NCBI RefSeq assembly: GCF_902713425.1
Contig: NC_081221.1
Span: forward strand, 1,932,285 to 1,996,284
Direction of reading: 5' to 3'
DNA from: Acipenser ruthenus
Lineage: Eukaryota; Chordata; Actinopteri; Acipenseriformes; Acipenseridae
DNA length: 64,000 bases
A model generated the notes under the pieces. The model searched no databases, had not been told where the DNA came from, and saw nothing but the letters and a program-made list of their open reading frames with translations. The translations under genes and the position numbers were made by a program. Shown here in pieces: positions 34,777 through 44,929 of this stretch; the stretch's first letter is position 1, and each line of letters opens with the position of its first letter.

Positions 34777-35254
34777 TGGGCTCCCGAGTGGCGCATCCAG
34801 TAAAAGCACTCGCTAGAGTGCAGAATGGACACGAGTTCGAGTCCAGGCTATTCCACAGCTGACCGTGGACGGGAGCTCCCAGGGGGCGGCGCTCAATTGG
34901 CCGAGCGTCTCCCGGGGGGAGGGAGGGTTAGGTCGGCCAGGGTGTCCTCGGCTCACCGCACACCAGCGACCCCTGTAGTCTGGCCGTGCGCCTGCGGGCT
35001 TGCCTGTAAGCTGCCCAGAGCTGCGTTGTCCTCCGATGCTGTAGCTCTGAGGCGGCTGCACGGTGAGTCTGCAGAGTGTAAAGAAGCGGGCGGCTGACGG
35101 CACACGCTTCGGAGGACAGCGTGTGTTCATCTTCGCCCCTCCCGAGTCAGCGCAGGGGTGGTAGCGGTGAGCTGAGCCTAAAAATAATTGGGCATTTCAA
35201 ATTGGGGAGAAAATAATACAAACTAATTGGCAACGACTAAATTTAAAAAAAATT
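34777..35254 (+). repeat. long tRNA-derived SINE, family 2 (copy b)
   Basis: Close match to the 16306 element over the body and tail. It lacks about 25 bp next to the B box. It is flanked by a 13-bp direct repeat ATCTCTTRGCAGG (34764-34776 and 35255-35267) with one mismatch, showing retrotransposition and full boundaries. Confidence 0.93.
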
Positions 35255-35302
35255 ATCTCTTAGCAGGGCAGGTTTGGGTTGATATTGGGAGCCTCAAGTA
35301 TA

Positions 35303-35466
35303 AATAAAGTTGAGGGAAGAAGCAGCCACTTGGTTTCAGGCCACTGCATGGCACACCAGGGGAGACCTGGGGTTTGATACAGCAAAGTTGCCTCAAGCTT
35401 GGTCTCCTGGAACCAGGTTTCAAGCCACTGTTCCTGAAAAAGTGGCTCTGTGTTCCCTCAGCTTTA
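35303..35466. repeat. MITE with ~30-bp inverted ends (copy b)
   Basis: Second copy of the 16957 element, with left AATAAAGTTGAGGGAAG and right GTGTTCCCTCAGCTTTA. As with the first copy, it lies just downstream of a family 2 SINE in the same orientation. Confidence 0.78.
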
Positions 35467-36254
35467 GTCTTCACGGTGCAGTAGAACCTCAAATGTACAG
35501 CTTTTGTTACAGCCAAAAGTTTCATATACATTCTCGTTAGCATGCACAATATCATTGAAAAAACTGTTGAAAGATGTACTTTTAAAAAAGGTGCCTATGG
35601 CAAAAAGGAAAACTGATTTTATTTTAAGATCGGAGATGTTTTGCTGACATACAAAGTATGTATATAATGGAGATTTGACATGAAATATACCAGTGTATAT
35701 TGAATCTCATTTGTGTGTATTTTGAAGATAAGGACTGGAAAGCGAAGGGTAATGATTTTTTTTTTGAGCACTGTCTGTTTTTCTACTTCCATTGGAGGAG
35801 GAGGAGGGTTGAGAGTTTAAAATATTAATTGTTCAAGGGTTGGTTAATTATAACGGATTTGAAACTAGAAGACACTGAAGGCAGCGGTAGCCTAAGTGTT
35901 TGTCTTCTTGACTTAATTTCTTCTAATTTTAACTTAGATTTCTGATTCAGAGGTTTGAAGCGATGGGTATGTCTATTTGGTGACAGGTTGAGTGACTTAA
36001 GACAGTGGGTTGTATTTTTTTTTTTTTTTGCAATGATCGCTTACATTGTGTACTATATCCTCAATAAACAACAGCTGTTTTTGTAAGACCTGTGTCCTAC
36101 ATTATTCATTTTATAGTACATATTCTCTGTGGCAAGTGTATGACAGAGGTGCAGAAATGCTCATGCATAATGAGCATTTAACCTGGATAGAGTGGTTTAA
36201 CAAGAACTGAGAAACAAAACATGAATCAACTAGCAGGTTAGGGTTCCTTTGAGG
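35467..36254. other. intergenic, no recognised gene
   Basis: AT-rich spacer between fkbp10 and nt5c3b. Nothing functional was recognised. An AATAAA near 36063 on the plus strand has no visible transcript. Confidence 0.5.
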
Positions 36255-36480
36255 GATTGGAATTGATATTTTAGAGACATAATTGCTGTGATTGTTCAAC
36301 TGCTTTCATTTGAAGCCAGTTTAATTAACTAACAGTGACTTCAATTTAAGTCATTTGTTGCCACTGTCAATTGCAATTTTGATCAATGACGAACTGGAAT
36401 TGTTCAAAAGAGAATGAGAATTAAGAATTGATTTTAAAAAGGAATTGGAATTGAAAAACAGGAATTGACCCCAACCCTGG
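36255..36480. repeat. MITE with CAGGGCTGGGGTCAATTC ends (copy 2)
   Basis: The right end GGAATTGACCCCAACCCTGG is intact and the left end is truncated. It shares TGACTTCAATTTAAGT with the 33641 copy. Confidence 0.78.
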
Positions 36481-36680
36481 TATTTAGTAAATACATCAAT
36501 CTAGAAATGAACTACATTGGTAAAACTCTGTCTTTCTGTTTAAGGACTATGACAGTTTAAGCCATTTTAGATGGTTTTTAATTTAAAAGTAACAAATAAA
36601 AGGTCAATATTACACATTGAAAGGGGAGCTGCCACAATTTGGACATCTTTGCAACTAAATTCCATTACAGAGGTATTTTT

Positions 36681-37496
36681 TTAACCCATTAAGTGCCATT
36701 GTCCTCATAATTATTTGGAGCATTTTTAACTGGCATCTACCTGTTATTAAAATGTTCTCTTAAACCATACTATTATGATAACTTACTCTAATTTTGTTAA
36801 CCGCAACATCCATCCATTATCTGTAACCGCTTAATCCTATAGAGGGTCGCGGTGAGCCGGCACTTAACAGAGCAGACACAGGGTGCAAGGGAGGACTGCA
36901 CCCTGGATGGGATGCCAGTCCATCGCAGGGCAACTAAGGGGCAATTTAGAGAGGTCAATCCACCTAGCCAGCATGTCTTTGGACTGTGGGAGGAAACTGG
37001 AGTACCCAGAGACAACCCACGCGAACACAGGGAGAACATGCAAACTCCACACAGACCTGAGGCTGGAATTGAACCCAGGACCCTGGAGCTGTCAGGCAGC
37101 AGCTCTAACCACTGCGCCACCATGCCACCTGTGAACCACAACCGTTAAGTCTAAATGTAACTGTTAATTCTACAAATATAGCTTGTTAGATGCTTTTATG
37201 ACACCTCAATATAAAATAAGACACTGAAGCTTAATTTGACACATTTCATGGTGTTTTCCTCCCCACAGTGGTGAGGCTAAAGCTCAATTTTCTGTGCTGA
37301 GTTTCATAGCCGGTGTAAAATTCTAGTGGTCTAACGTGACTGCCCTCAAAATAGGACGCTGGAAATGTATATTGTAAATATATTGAATAGGTTGAAAACT
37401 TTTAGAATGGTAGCATATGGATTTAGAATTCAGCATAAATACAGCCTGTGTTCTGATTTTTTCAAAGAAAAATGTATTTGGTACTTAATGGGTTAA
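36681..37496. repeat. MITE with TTAACCCATTAA ends (copy 2), interrupted by another repeat
   Basis: The left TTAACCCATTAAGTGCC is mirrored by GGTACTTAATGGGTTAA at the right, giving a long inverted-end element. An unrelated repeat splits it at 36806-37133. The outer parts align with the uninterrupted copy at 26993. Confidence 0.8.
36806..37133 (+). repeat. ray-finned-fish dispersed repeat nested in a MITE
   Basis: Contains the widespread fish motif ATGTCTTTGGACTGTGGGAG and ends in CACTGCGCCACCATGCCACC. ACCGCAAC before it and ACCACAAC after it look like a target duplication with one change. The interrupted MITE is therefore the older insertion. Confidence 0.78.
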
Positions 37497-38261
37497 ATAA
37501 TTTCCCACACACTATAAGAAAAGGAATAAACAGGAACCGTTACTGGAGTTGAATGTGGAATATGAAAGGTAAATCATTTCGCAAATACATTCATCGTTAA
37601 TATTTTGAGAATGGAAAAAATGCTTCGATTATCATTTAAAAAAATATTGTCTAAGGCAGCTTTTAAAATTTCCCCCACCAATTTGATATTTTAATAATAA
37701 AAAAAAAATGTTACAAAAATGCAGCAAAAGAGATGTACATGAATGTCTTTAAAAAAAAGGCTTTAAAATGTTACTTTTCAAAATATTTTTGAATAAAATA
37801 CACTTTTATGATGTAAACTTGCCAGACTTGACCCATTTATTAAGCTTAACGAAATAAATAAAAAAAAACATTATTTTCAATGGTAGACAAAATACTTGTA
37901 AAAAACAAAAAACAGCAAAAAAAAGAGAAAAAGTGGCTAGAAATGGAATTGAAGTGATGTTTTGACTTTACCTGCTGTACCCGTAACTATACATGGAGTC
38001 GACAGAGTTGAAAGGTCACCAGATTGGCATGTTATCATATTGAAGAAGAATGAGCAGAAGGTGGTTGTGTGTATTTCCTCCCCCATACACCTCCGCTTGG
38101 CTTTCCTTCCCATTCCCCTGCAAAAAAGCTGATTATGAAACAACTGTGTGTGGTGCACAGTTGAGACAAGGCATGCTGGGAGTAGGAAGGGGTGTGCTGT
38201 GGTGCACAGTGAGCGCTTACACACCCAGTCCTTTCCCAGTTTTCTCCTGGCCTGTTCCTCC
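37497..38261. other. nt5c3b 3' UTR and flanking spacer
   Basis: AT-rich. A minus-strand AATAAA (TTTATT at 37836-37841) lies 420 bp past the nt5c3b stop and is the best candidate polyadenylation signal. No other feature was seen. Confidence 0.5.
37836..37841 (-). terminator. polyadenylation signal, probable nt5c3b
   Basis: AATAAA on the minus strand 420 bp downstream of the nt5c3b stop. It is the nearest canonical signal in that direction. Confidence 0.5.
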
Positions 38262-41200
38262 TCAGTTCTTGGCAATGATGTGCTGCAGGATTCTGTTCAC
38301 GACATCCATGGATTCGTCCTTCACCAGCACAATGTCGTAGGAGTTCAAATACTGTTCCCTTCGCTCCTCCACCTGTGGGGAACAGAATGATCAACACTCC
38401 AAGAATCCACGCCGATCATAACAATCTGACATAACGTGTTACAGAAACCTGTGTAGCGAGAGGCACCTCCTCGTAAAACGACTGCGATGGTTTACAAAGA
38501 AACGTCTTTTAAAATCAACCAAGCCGTGGGATCGCTTTAAAGTATTTGTGCCAACTAATAATTACAGCTGCCGTTAACTTGACTCCTATTGCAAAACCAG
38601 GAATGGATCAAACTGCTTTGCGACGGGAGTCTTATTGCTATCGCTGGCGTGCACGACTAACGCGGAGATTTGGGTATTGGGTACAGCCTGATTGGCTGTG
38701 CAGACTCTACAGTGTGGTGGCTTGTCACTAATGGACGGACGGCCGGAGAGCGGATGGTGAACGGCCAGCACCTTGTCGTTGAGGTATCCGATCTTGAGGA
38801 TGTTCTCTGTGTTCTCCACTCCGTCCGCCATGCTCAGATCCCCCATGGAGTCTCCCAGCAGGATGATGTTGCGGCTCCCTGTCTGCTGGTTGAACAGCCC
38901 GGAGTTCTTTAGCGCCCCCTCCTGCTTGTTATAGGTATGGATCAGCTCTCCCTTGAACGCCTGCAGGACACCCTGGAGGGTTAAAACAAGGGACAGAGGG
39001 TGGGGCGTTAAAACAAGAGAAGCACGGCCATATCATTTATTGTTGCATATTACATAGACTGCACACCTTCCCTTTAAGTAATCTTATAATTACGGGTTAG
39101 TCATGTTATAACAGAAAAAAGACCGGCATTTCAAAGCCACCATTGACTTACATGCTATGTAACATTGAAACTTAGCCTATAACTATCTTCAGTGGAAACT
39201 AGGAGACCTATCATTTTCTATGGATATCACCCATTGCTCTCTTTCCTACTTTCAACCCCTATTTTGCAGGCTGGTTTTAAAAGTCGTACGTTCTCATCGA
39301 AGTCCATGTAGTTGGAGACCACCTTGACGTTGGTGTGAAAGACTCCAGCCTGGCGAATGATCTCCTCTAAGACATCCCCGATCCCCGCAGAGAAGATCAC
39401 CAGAGGAATGCTGTGCTTGTAAAGCTCATCAAAGAAAGCCTTGAACCCATCTCTGGAAAAGGGGAGAAAAAAATGAGCGAGACGACAAAGCTTTGAAAGA
39501 GCTAGGATCAGCTTCCTAAGCACTGGGGCACACGGGGTTTCTGTGAACAGTCATTCCAGGCTCGAGGTTTTAGTTTACCGCAGTAAAAGTCACAACTAAA
39601 TGATGTGGAAATGTACCAGGCAAAAGAACAGATAGATCTCAATATTGCAGCACCAATACAAAGAGAGACCTAAGTTAGGGTTACCATGTGGCTCCAGATT
39701 AACCGGACGCTGTGAGACAGAACGGGATTTCAAACCTGCCCCTAAATTGAAATAATCTGGAGCCATATGGTAACCCTACCTAAGTAGACCATACTCAATA
39801 AAATAACAATGCAACAATAAAACAATTCAAAATAATTACTACACATACTATAAATATACATACACATACTATATATATATATAAAAAAACTGCAGTGTAC
39901 AATATTAAAGGCATATGATTCTTTTTTTTTTTTTTTTTAATGTACACAAAAAGTTTAAAAGATTAAAAAAATCTTTTATTTTCAGGACGTTTCGGGCAAA
40001 AGCCCTTCTTCAGCTGTTTAAAAAGAAAAGAATATATAAAATAGAAGTAAAAATGATGTCATAATATATGGCAATATATATAATAGGGCAGCAGTGTGGA
40101 GTAGTGGTTAGGGCTCTGGACTCTTGACCAGAGGGTTGTGGGTTCAATCCCCAGTGGGGGACACTGCTGTTGTACCCTTGAGCAAGGTACTTTACCTAGA
40201 TTGCTCCAGTAAAAACCCAACTGTATAAATGGGTAATTGTATGTAAAAATAATGTGATATCTGTATAATGTGAAATCTTGTAACAATTGTAAGTCGCCCT
40301 GGATAAGGGCGTCTGCTAAGAAATAAATAATAATAATAATAATAATATGGAACACCATTACATCATGTAAGAATAAATCATGGATTTGAATATAAACAAT
40401 AACAAGTAGTTATGTCGTCAAAAACCTATAAATACCTTCAATACCTCTAATATATATATATTCTGTATACACATGCAGACACAAACACATACATACACAT
40501 ATAAATATGTAAAACTTGTCTAAGAAAGGTTTCAACCGATTTCTGAACATTGTAAAGGTCACGAGTCCATGATGTGGAAATGCTCCAGGCAAACATTTCC
40601 TAACTGCGTATCAGTCGTGCCTACCTGAGCATCGCGCCCGACCCCCTCACTGTCATCTCAAGCTGGTCCTTTCGAATCTTCTGCTCTACCAGGAAGGCAT
40701 GGGCTTTCATCCACCTGGAGAACAGCCACGTGGGGAAACATCTTTAGGGAAATTTACAGCACACTATGTCTTCATGCACTGGTGAATCTCAGTGTTTGTT
40801 TTTTTTAAGCAAGGTGCAGGTAAACCGTTAAATTCTTTGAACTTTCAAATGTTTAAACGTGAGCAAAATACGAAACCTTTAGTACGGTTACAAATGTGCA
40901 TGTCAGTAGATGTTTTTAAGGTGGATTTAATTAACCTATACCCAGTCGGATGCACTGTAGAATTTTTCAAAATGTCATCAACAACCTAATTAGAATAGTA
41001 ATCCCAGGATAATCACTTTAGGTGGTTGATTCAACCCATATTGCTTACCAGTGCTGTTAAAATCCAGCTGTGGCTTATCACGGCTGTGCTAGTGTAAAGT
41101 ACAGTTATTTGATTTATATTTTGTTTTCATATACATCAAATGTGGCATAAAAGTCTAGTGTGGAGTTATTAGGAATGGAAATAAAACTCACACTGCATAG

Positions 41201-43563
41201 CAGTTTGATCCATTCCTGGTTTTACTATGAGTTTAATAAAACATCTGAGCTTGTTACCTATGCACACAGTGGCTAATTGAGCTTGTAGTAAAACCTGGAA
41301 TGGGTGAAACTGCTATGCAGTAGGAGTCTTATTTCCACCCCAGGGTGTTATCCAGAGAGAGTTTGCAGTAATTTCACAAAGAGAAAGCGCACTCTGCAGG
41401 CAGTCCTGTCACTGTGGGTTTTTCAGTGGTTTACAAGCACTTCAAATATGTGTCAACCACATACCAAGATTTTACTTCAATAATACCCAGTTTCTTAGAA
41501 AGAGATCTTCCAACTTACCATTCAACCATTAACGGTAACTTCTCTTCAACAGAGCGACCCGGGTCTATTTCAATAGGATAGTAGGTATTCTCTAGATCTT
41601 TAAGCTACAGTGGAAGGAACAATAAAAAAGTACAGAACACAAAAAACAAAAGACGGAAAATCACTGCGTTTACGTACACGCACACACACGCACACACATA
41701 TTAAACGTGCAACTTACCGTCTTTTTACAGTCTTCACTGATTAACAGGCTTGTATCTACGATACCTAAAACAGACACAAACAGCGCTCAGTACAAACAGA
41801 AGGCAAGTGGAAAACAACACAGCTTAAAGCCTGTGGTGTACTCACTGTACCTGGTGGGGCAGCGCTTTCCATTGTGGGCAAATCTGGTCAAGGTCATATC
41901 AAAGTCGGAAATAATCTGGGGAAAGAAGATGGGGTAGTTCATGCATCAATGTTTATTACTGGCGGAGGACTTTTCTTGGATTGACTTCTTCACACTGGGT
42001 CCGGTCTCACTGCTGATGCATTAATAATATTAAACATCAGCGACTGCAGCTTCTCTGAGCAGTTGGGACTCTACCATCTCCTAGTTCATGCTTTGTGAAG
42101 GTCATAGAACTGGCAGTCTAAAATGTCAGTCTTGAACATAGTATGTCATTAAATCAAAATAAAAAAAAACAGATGAAAAGCTGATACGAGCGTATTTAAT
42201 CTGTTTCTGGAGATTCGGTTGTGGTTGAGAAGTCTTTGTCACTGATGAATATTACCTGTAGTTTGTTAGCTCCTCCAGTCTGAAGGGACAGGATAATTTC
42301 TTCCACCCTCTTCCGGTCTCGGATGCACACATTCGATTTAGCAAGCTCAGGCAACTGCAAGAGAGACACAAACACGTGGAAACAAGACTCCTATTGCACG
42401 GCAGGGACACCCATTCCAGGTTTTACTACGAGCTTGATTAGCCACAGTGTGTACAGGTAACAAACTCAGGTGTGTCTTATTAAACTCGTAGTAAAACCAG
42501 GACTGGATCAAACGGCTACGCAATGGGAGTCTTATTTCCATCTCTGCAAACAATATGTCAAACGACAAAACAGACCATCAAAGCGCTGGCTGAATGAGCA
42601 CTGGGCTGTGTGCTGTCTTTGTAAGTGGAGCCAGTTGTGTTGGAGCAGTGGCAATGCTATGGCCCAGTAATTATACAGTGGAGGGTACTAGAGGGAGTAA
42701 AGTAAACAGGCGTGGTCCCAAAACGTTACTCTTTATAGCAGAGTGCACACTGTAATTGCACGCTGACTGTTGCAAATGGTAAACCATTATTATCCAGTAG
42801 TGCTTGTGGTGGCTTGCGTCATAAAGGATAGCATGTCGGTATCCACTTCAGAGCAGGAGAGGGACTCAGCCACTGGCTAAGGGAGATTTATAACCAGCAT
42901 GGCTCCAGCCCTATAGAAGACAGAAGGCTATTAAACTCTAGCTCTAGGGTTGCCACCTCTGAGCTACAAAAAAAGTGACTCTGACCAGAAAGATCACCCT
43001 GGGCTTAGACGCTACCATCGTGTGTAGCTCCTTGCTCGACTCGTAACGAATAGGGCTTTCGAGAAAGAAATAGCAGGAGCACCTAACTGGTCATTAATCT
43101 TCCACTTTTGGTAGAAATACCAACAATTCAAATTTCACAGGAGGTTAAAGACCAGTGGGGGGACTTGAAACCAAAAGTGTGGAAGAGCGGTCCCTAAGGT
43201 TTTTACAGCAATATTAACATTTTAGAACCCACATCCACTACAGGATAAAAGGTTGGGCTTTTGAATAAAACTAGTCACTTACCCCTCCTCAGGGTCACTT
43301 TTTCACTTTAGGTTGACCTTTGCTAGGTCACTGCTTGAAGGTAAGGTGATCATATGACTCCGACAGTTTGAGACAGTTCAGGGTTTTCAACTCACAACCC
43401 AGTGCATTCTGGTACGTTTTACCTGTCTCAGGTACCATTCTTTCCTTTAAGAGAAGCAGGACAACGCTTCCCAGAATGCATTGGGTTGCGCGTTGAAAAG
43501 TCTGAACTATCACAAAATGTCCCACTGAACACGGAGCTACATGGTCACCTTACTAAAAGGAGA

Positions 43564-43624
<61 letters not shown>

Positions 43625-44074
43625 GTATTTCTGAACTCAGCGGGCTCAAAAACCCGTAGGTGAATCCTTCTAGCAAAATCTGAGATGGTTGTGCAACAAA
43701 ATGACAATTATGCTGCATTCACATTCAGAAATTTGTCGGAAAAACTGGTAACAAATTTCATAGCGCTGAAAAACCTAAAATGTTCAGTCAATGTAAATGA
43801 ACGCGTAAAAAGCTTAGCAAAATAAAATCCACTCCCCATGACAATGCATAAAAAAACAACCACACTTCTGACTGTTTGTATTCGGCTACTGCTGTAGTTA
43901 TCTTTCAAGTTTCAGCACAAAATGCATGAAGAGCCGAATACAGTAACTGATCAACCGGCCCGGTTGTATTACAGAATAATACTGCACGTTGTCTAAAAAA
44001 GAAAACCACTTGGAAAAAACATGCTTGGACATGCGCAGTATAATTTATATTTCAGAAAAGAACATACTCACCAT
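38262..44074 (-). CDS. nt5c3b: cytosolic 5'-nucleotidase 3B (7-methylguanosine phosphate-specific)
   Basis: HAD-superfamily nucleotidase that removes the phosphate from m7GMP and CMP. It is thought to clear cap breakdown products. Nine coding exons: 44072-44074, 42256-42354, 41846-41915, 41718-41764, 41519-41604, 40625-40714, 39290-39452, 38772-38972 and 38262-38372. They give 870 nt (289 aa), the usual length. The nucleophile motif DFDMT is at about residues 37-41, [19 protein letters not shown] follows mid-protein, and the acidic HAD motif [14 protein letters not shown] is near the C-terminus. The 3B rather than 3A assignment rests on its place between fkbp10 and klhl10. The start is unusual: the proposed ATG is the last codon of its exon (ATG|GTGAGT), preceded by an in-frame TAG, and splices to LPELAKSNV. 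An alternative upstream exon cannot be excluded. Confidence 0.93.
38581..38647. repeat. palindromic MITE, family P1 (copy 6, partial)
   Basis: Right half only: AAAACCAGGAATGGATCAAAC and CGGGAGTCTTATTGC. It lies in the last nt5c3b intron. Confidence 0.75.
39676..39778. repeat. 103-bp MITE with 26-bp ends and 7-bp duplication
   Basis: TAGGGTTACCATGTGGCTCC at the left is mirrored almost perfectly at the right. The flanks are CCTAAGT on both sides (39669-39675 and 39779-39785). The termini match the P2 palindromic family, but the interior differs. It lies in an nt5c3b intron. Confidence 0.9.
39955..40020. repeat. dispersed repeat fragment (GACGTTTCGGGCAAAAGCCC)
   Basis: Contains AGGACGTTTCGGGCAAAAGC and CTTCTTCAGCTG, a motif seen in many fish and amphibian repeats. 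Weakly similar GAAGAAGAG...GAAAGCTTG segments lie at 44590 and 57995. The element class was not resolved. Confidence 0.45.
40086..40346 (+). repeat. tRNA-derived SINE, family 1 (copy e)
   Basis: Full-length copy in an nt5c3b intron. The segment AATGTGATATC/AATGTGAAATC is partly duplicated near the 3' end, and the tail ends in an (AAT)n run. Confidence 0.9.
41172..41342. repeat. palindromic MITE, family P1 (copy 7)
   Basis: One of the best-preserved copies. The left arm is GGAATGGAAATAAAACTC...GATCCATTCCTGG. The right arm is CCTGGAATGGG...GGAGTCTTATTTCCACC. It lies in an nt5c3b intron. Confidence 0.9.
42379..42546. repeat. palindromic MITE, family P1 (copy 8)
   Basis: Full-length copy directly upstream of the nt5c3b exon at 42256-42354, about 25 bp from its acceptor. 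The central GATTAGCCACAGTGTG is shared with the other copies. Confidence 0.9.
43343..43553. repeat. palindromic MITE, family P2 (copy 2)
   Basis: The outer ends AAGGTGATCATATGACTCC and GGAGCTACATGGTCACCTT pair. The inner arms carry GTGCATTCTGG and CCAGAATGCATTG. It lies in the first nt5c3b intron. Confidence 0.85.
43565..43622. repeat. (AAT)n microsatellite
   Basis: About 19 perfect AAT units. Confidence 0.98.
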
Positions 44075-44929
44075 TTCCTAGCAAGATTCAGTTTTTCTAA
44101 AATAAAAAAAATTAAATTAAATTAAAAAAAAGTTTTTTTTACAACAAGTAGCGATGCAGGACAGTACAGAGATAAGTCACACGTAAACACACAGTGACAC
44201 GGAGAGGCAAAGCTAGCTAAAGCTGTTTTCTTTCTTTCCTTGCTTTTGGAAAGTCATTCCTGTTTGGGTAGATGCCACATTACCGTTTTTTTTTAAATTA
44301 TTTTTTAAAGTGATAGTACACGATTTCATCAGTAAAAGTTTAAGCAGTATACAAAATAAATAAACATATATTTTATGAACAAATGATACACGGAAGTCAG
44401 AATTACAGGAGAACATAAAATCTGTTTTGGTAGATTAAATACAAGTTTGATATTTATCAAACTGTTCTAGACATTATTTTGTACAGCCTAGAATAGGGTT
44501 ACCATATGACTCCGTGTTTCAAATAAAGATTGATGTTTACAAGTTCTGATGCCATCTTTGAATGTAAACATCAATCTCTCTTTCCTACTTTCACCAGAAG
44601 AAGAGACCTTTGAGGTCTTGAAAGCTTGTAATTCATTATTGTTTGTTAGTCTTGTAAGTTCTTGGAGTGAAATCTAGAGCTTGCTGAGGTCATCTCATTA
44701 TGATGCAGTCACTGTGTATGAGTGAGTTCTAGAACTTCTTGGATATGAGATGGCAACAGAAATTTAGTAACAGGAAAGCAGGAGGTTTTCCATAGCAGCT
44801 GTCTTGTTATCAGTGCTGAGGAGGTGGCGATCTGTTTTTGTACTGTCATAGAAAAAAAAAAAAACATAAATAAAACACAAAAACAGATAATATATATATA
44901 TACAAAAAAACCATAAAACCCCGAACTGA
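44075..44929. promoter_or_regulatory. divergent nt5c3b-klhl10 intergenic region
   Basis: An 855-bp spacer between two start codons of opposite strand, so both promoters are expected here. It holds AT-rich tracts (TATATATATATA near 44889) and a partial P2-type terminus with a small hairpin at about 44494-44580. No clear CpG island was seen. Confidence 0.45.

Noticed and set aside
44580-44650. Possible ribozyme or retrozyme-like GAAGAAGAG...GAAAGCTTG motif (also at 57995)
   Set aside because: No hammerhead core (CTGATGA with GAAA) could be found. It is treated as an unclassified dispersed repeat.
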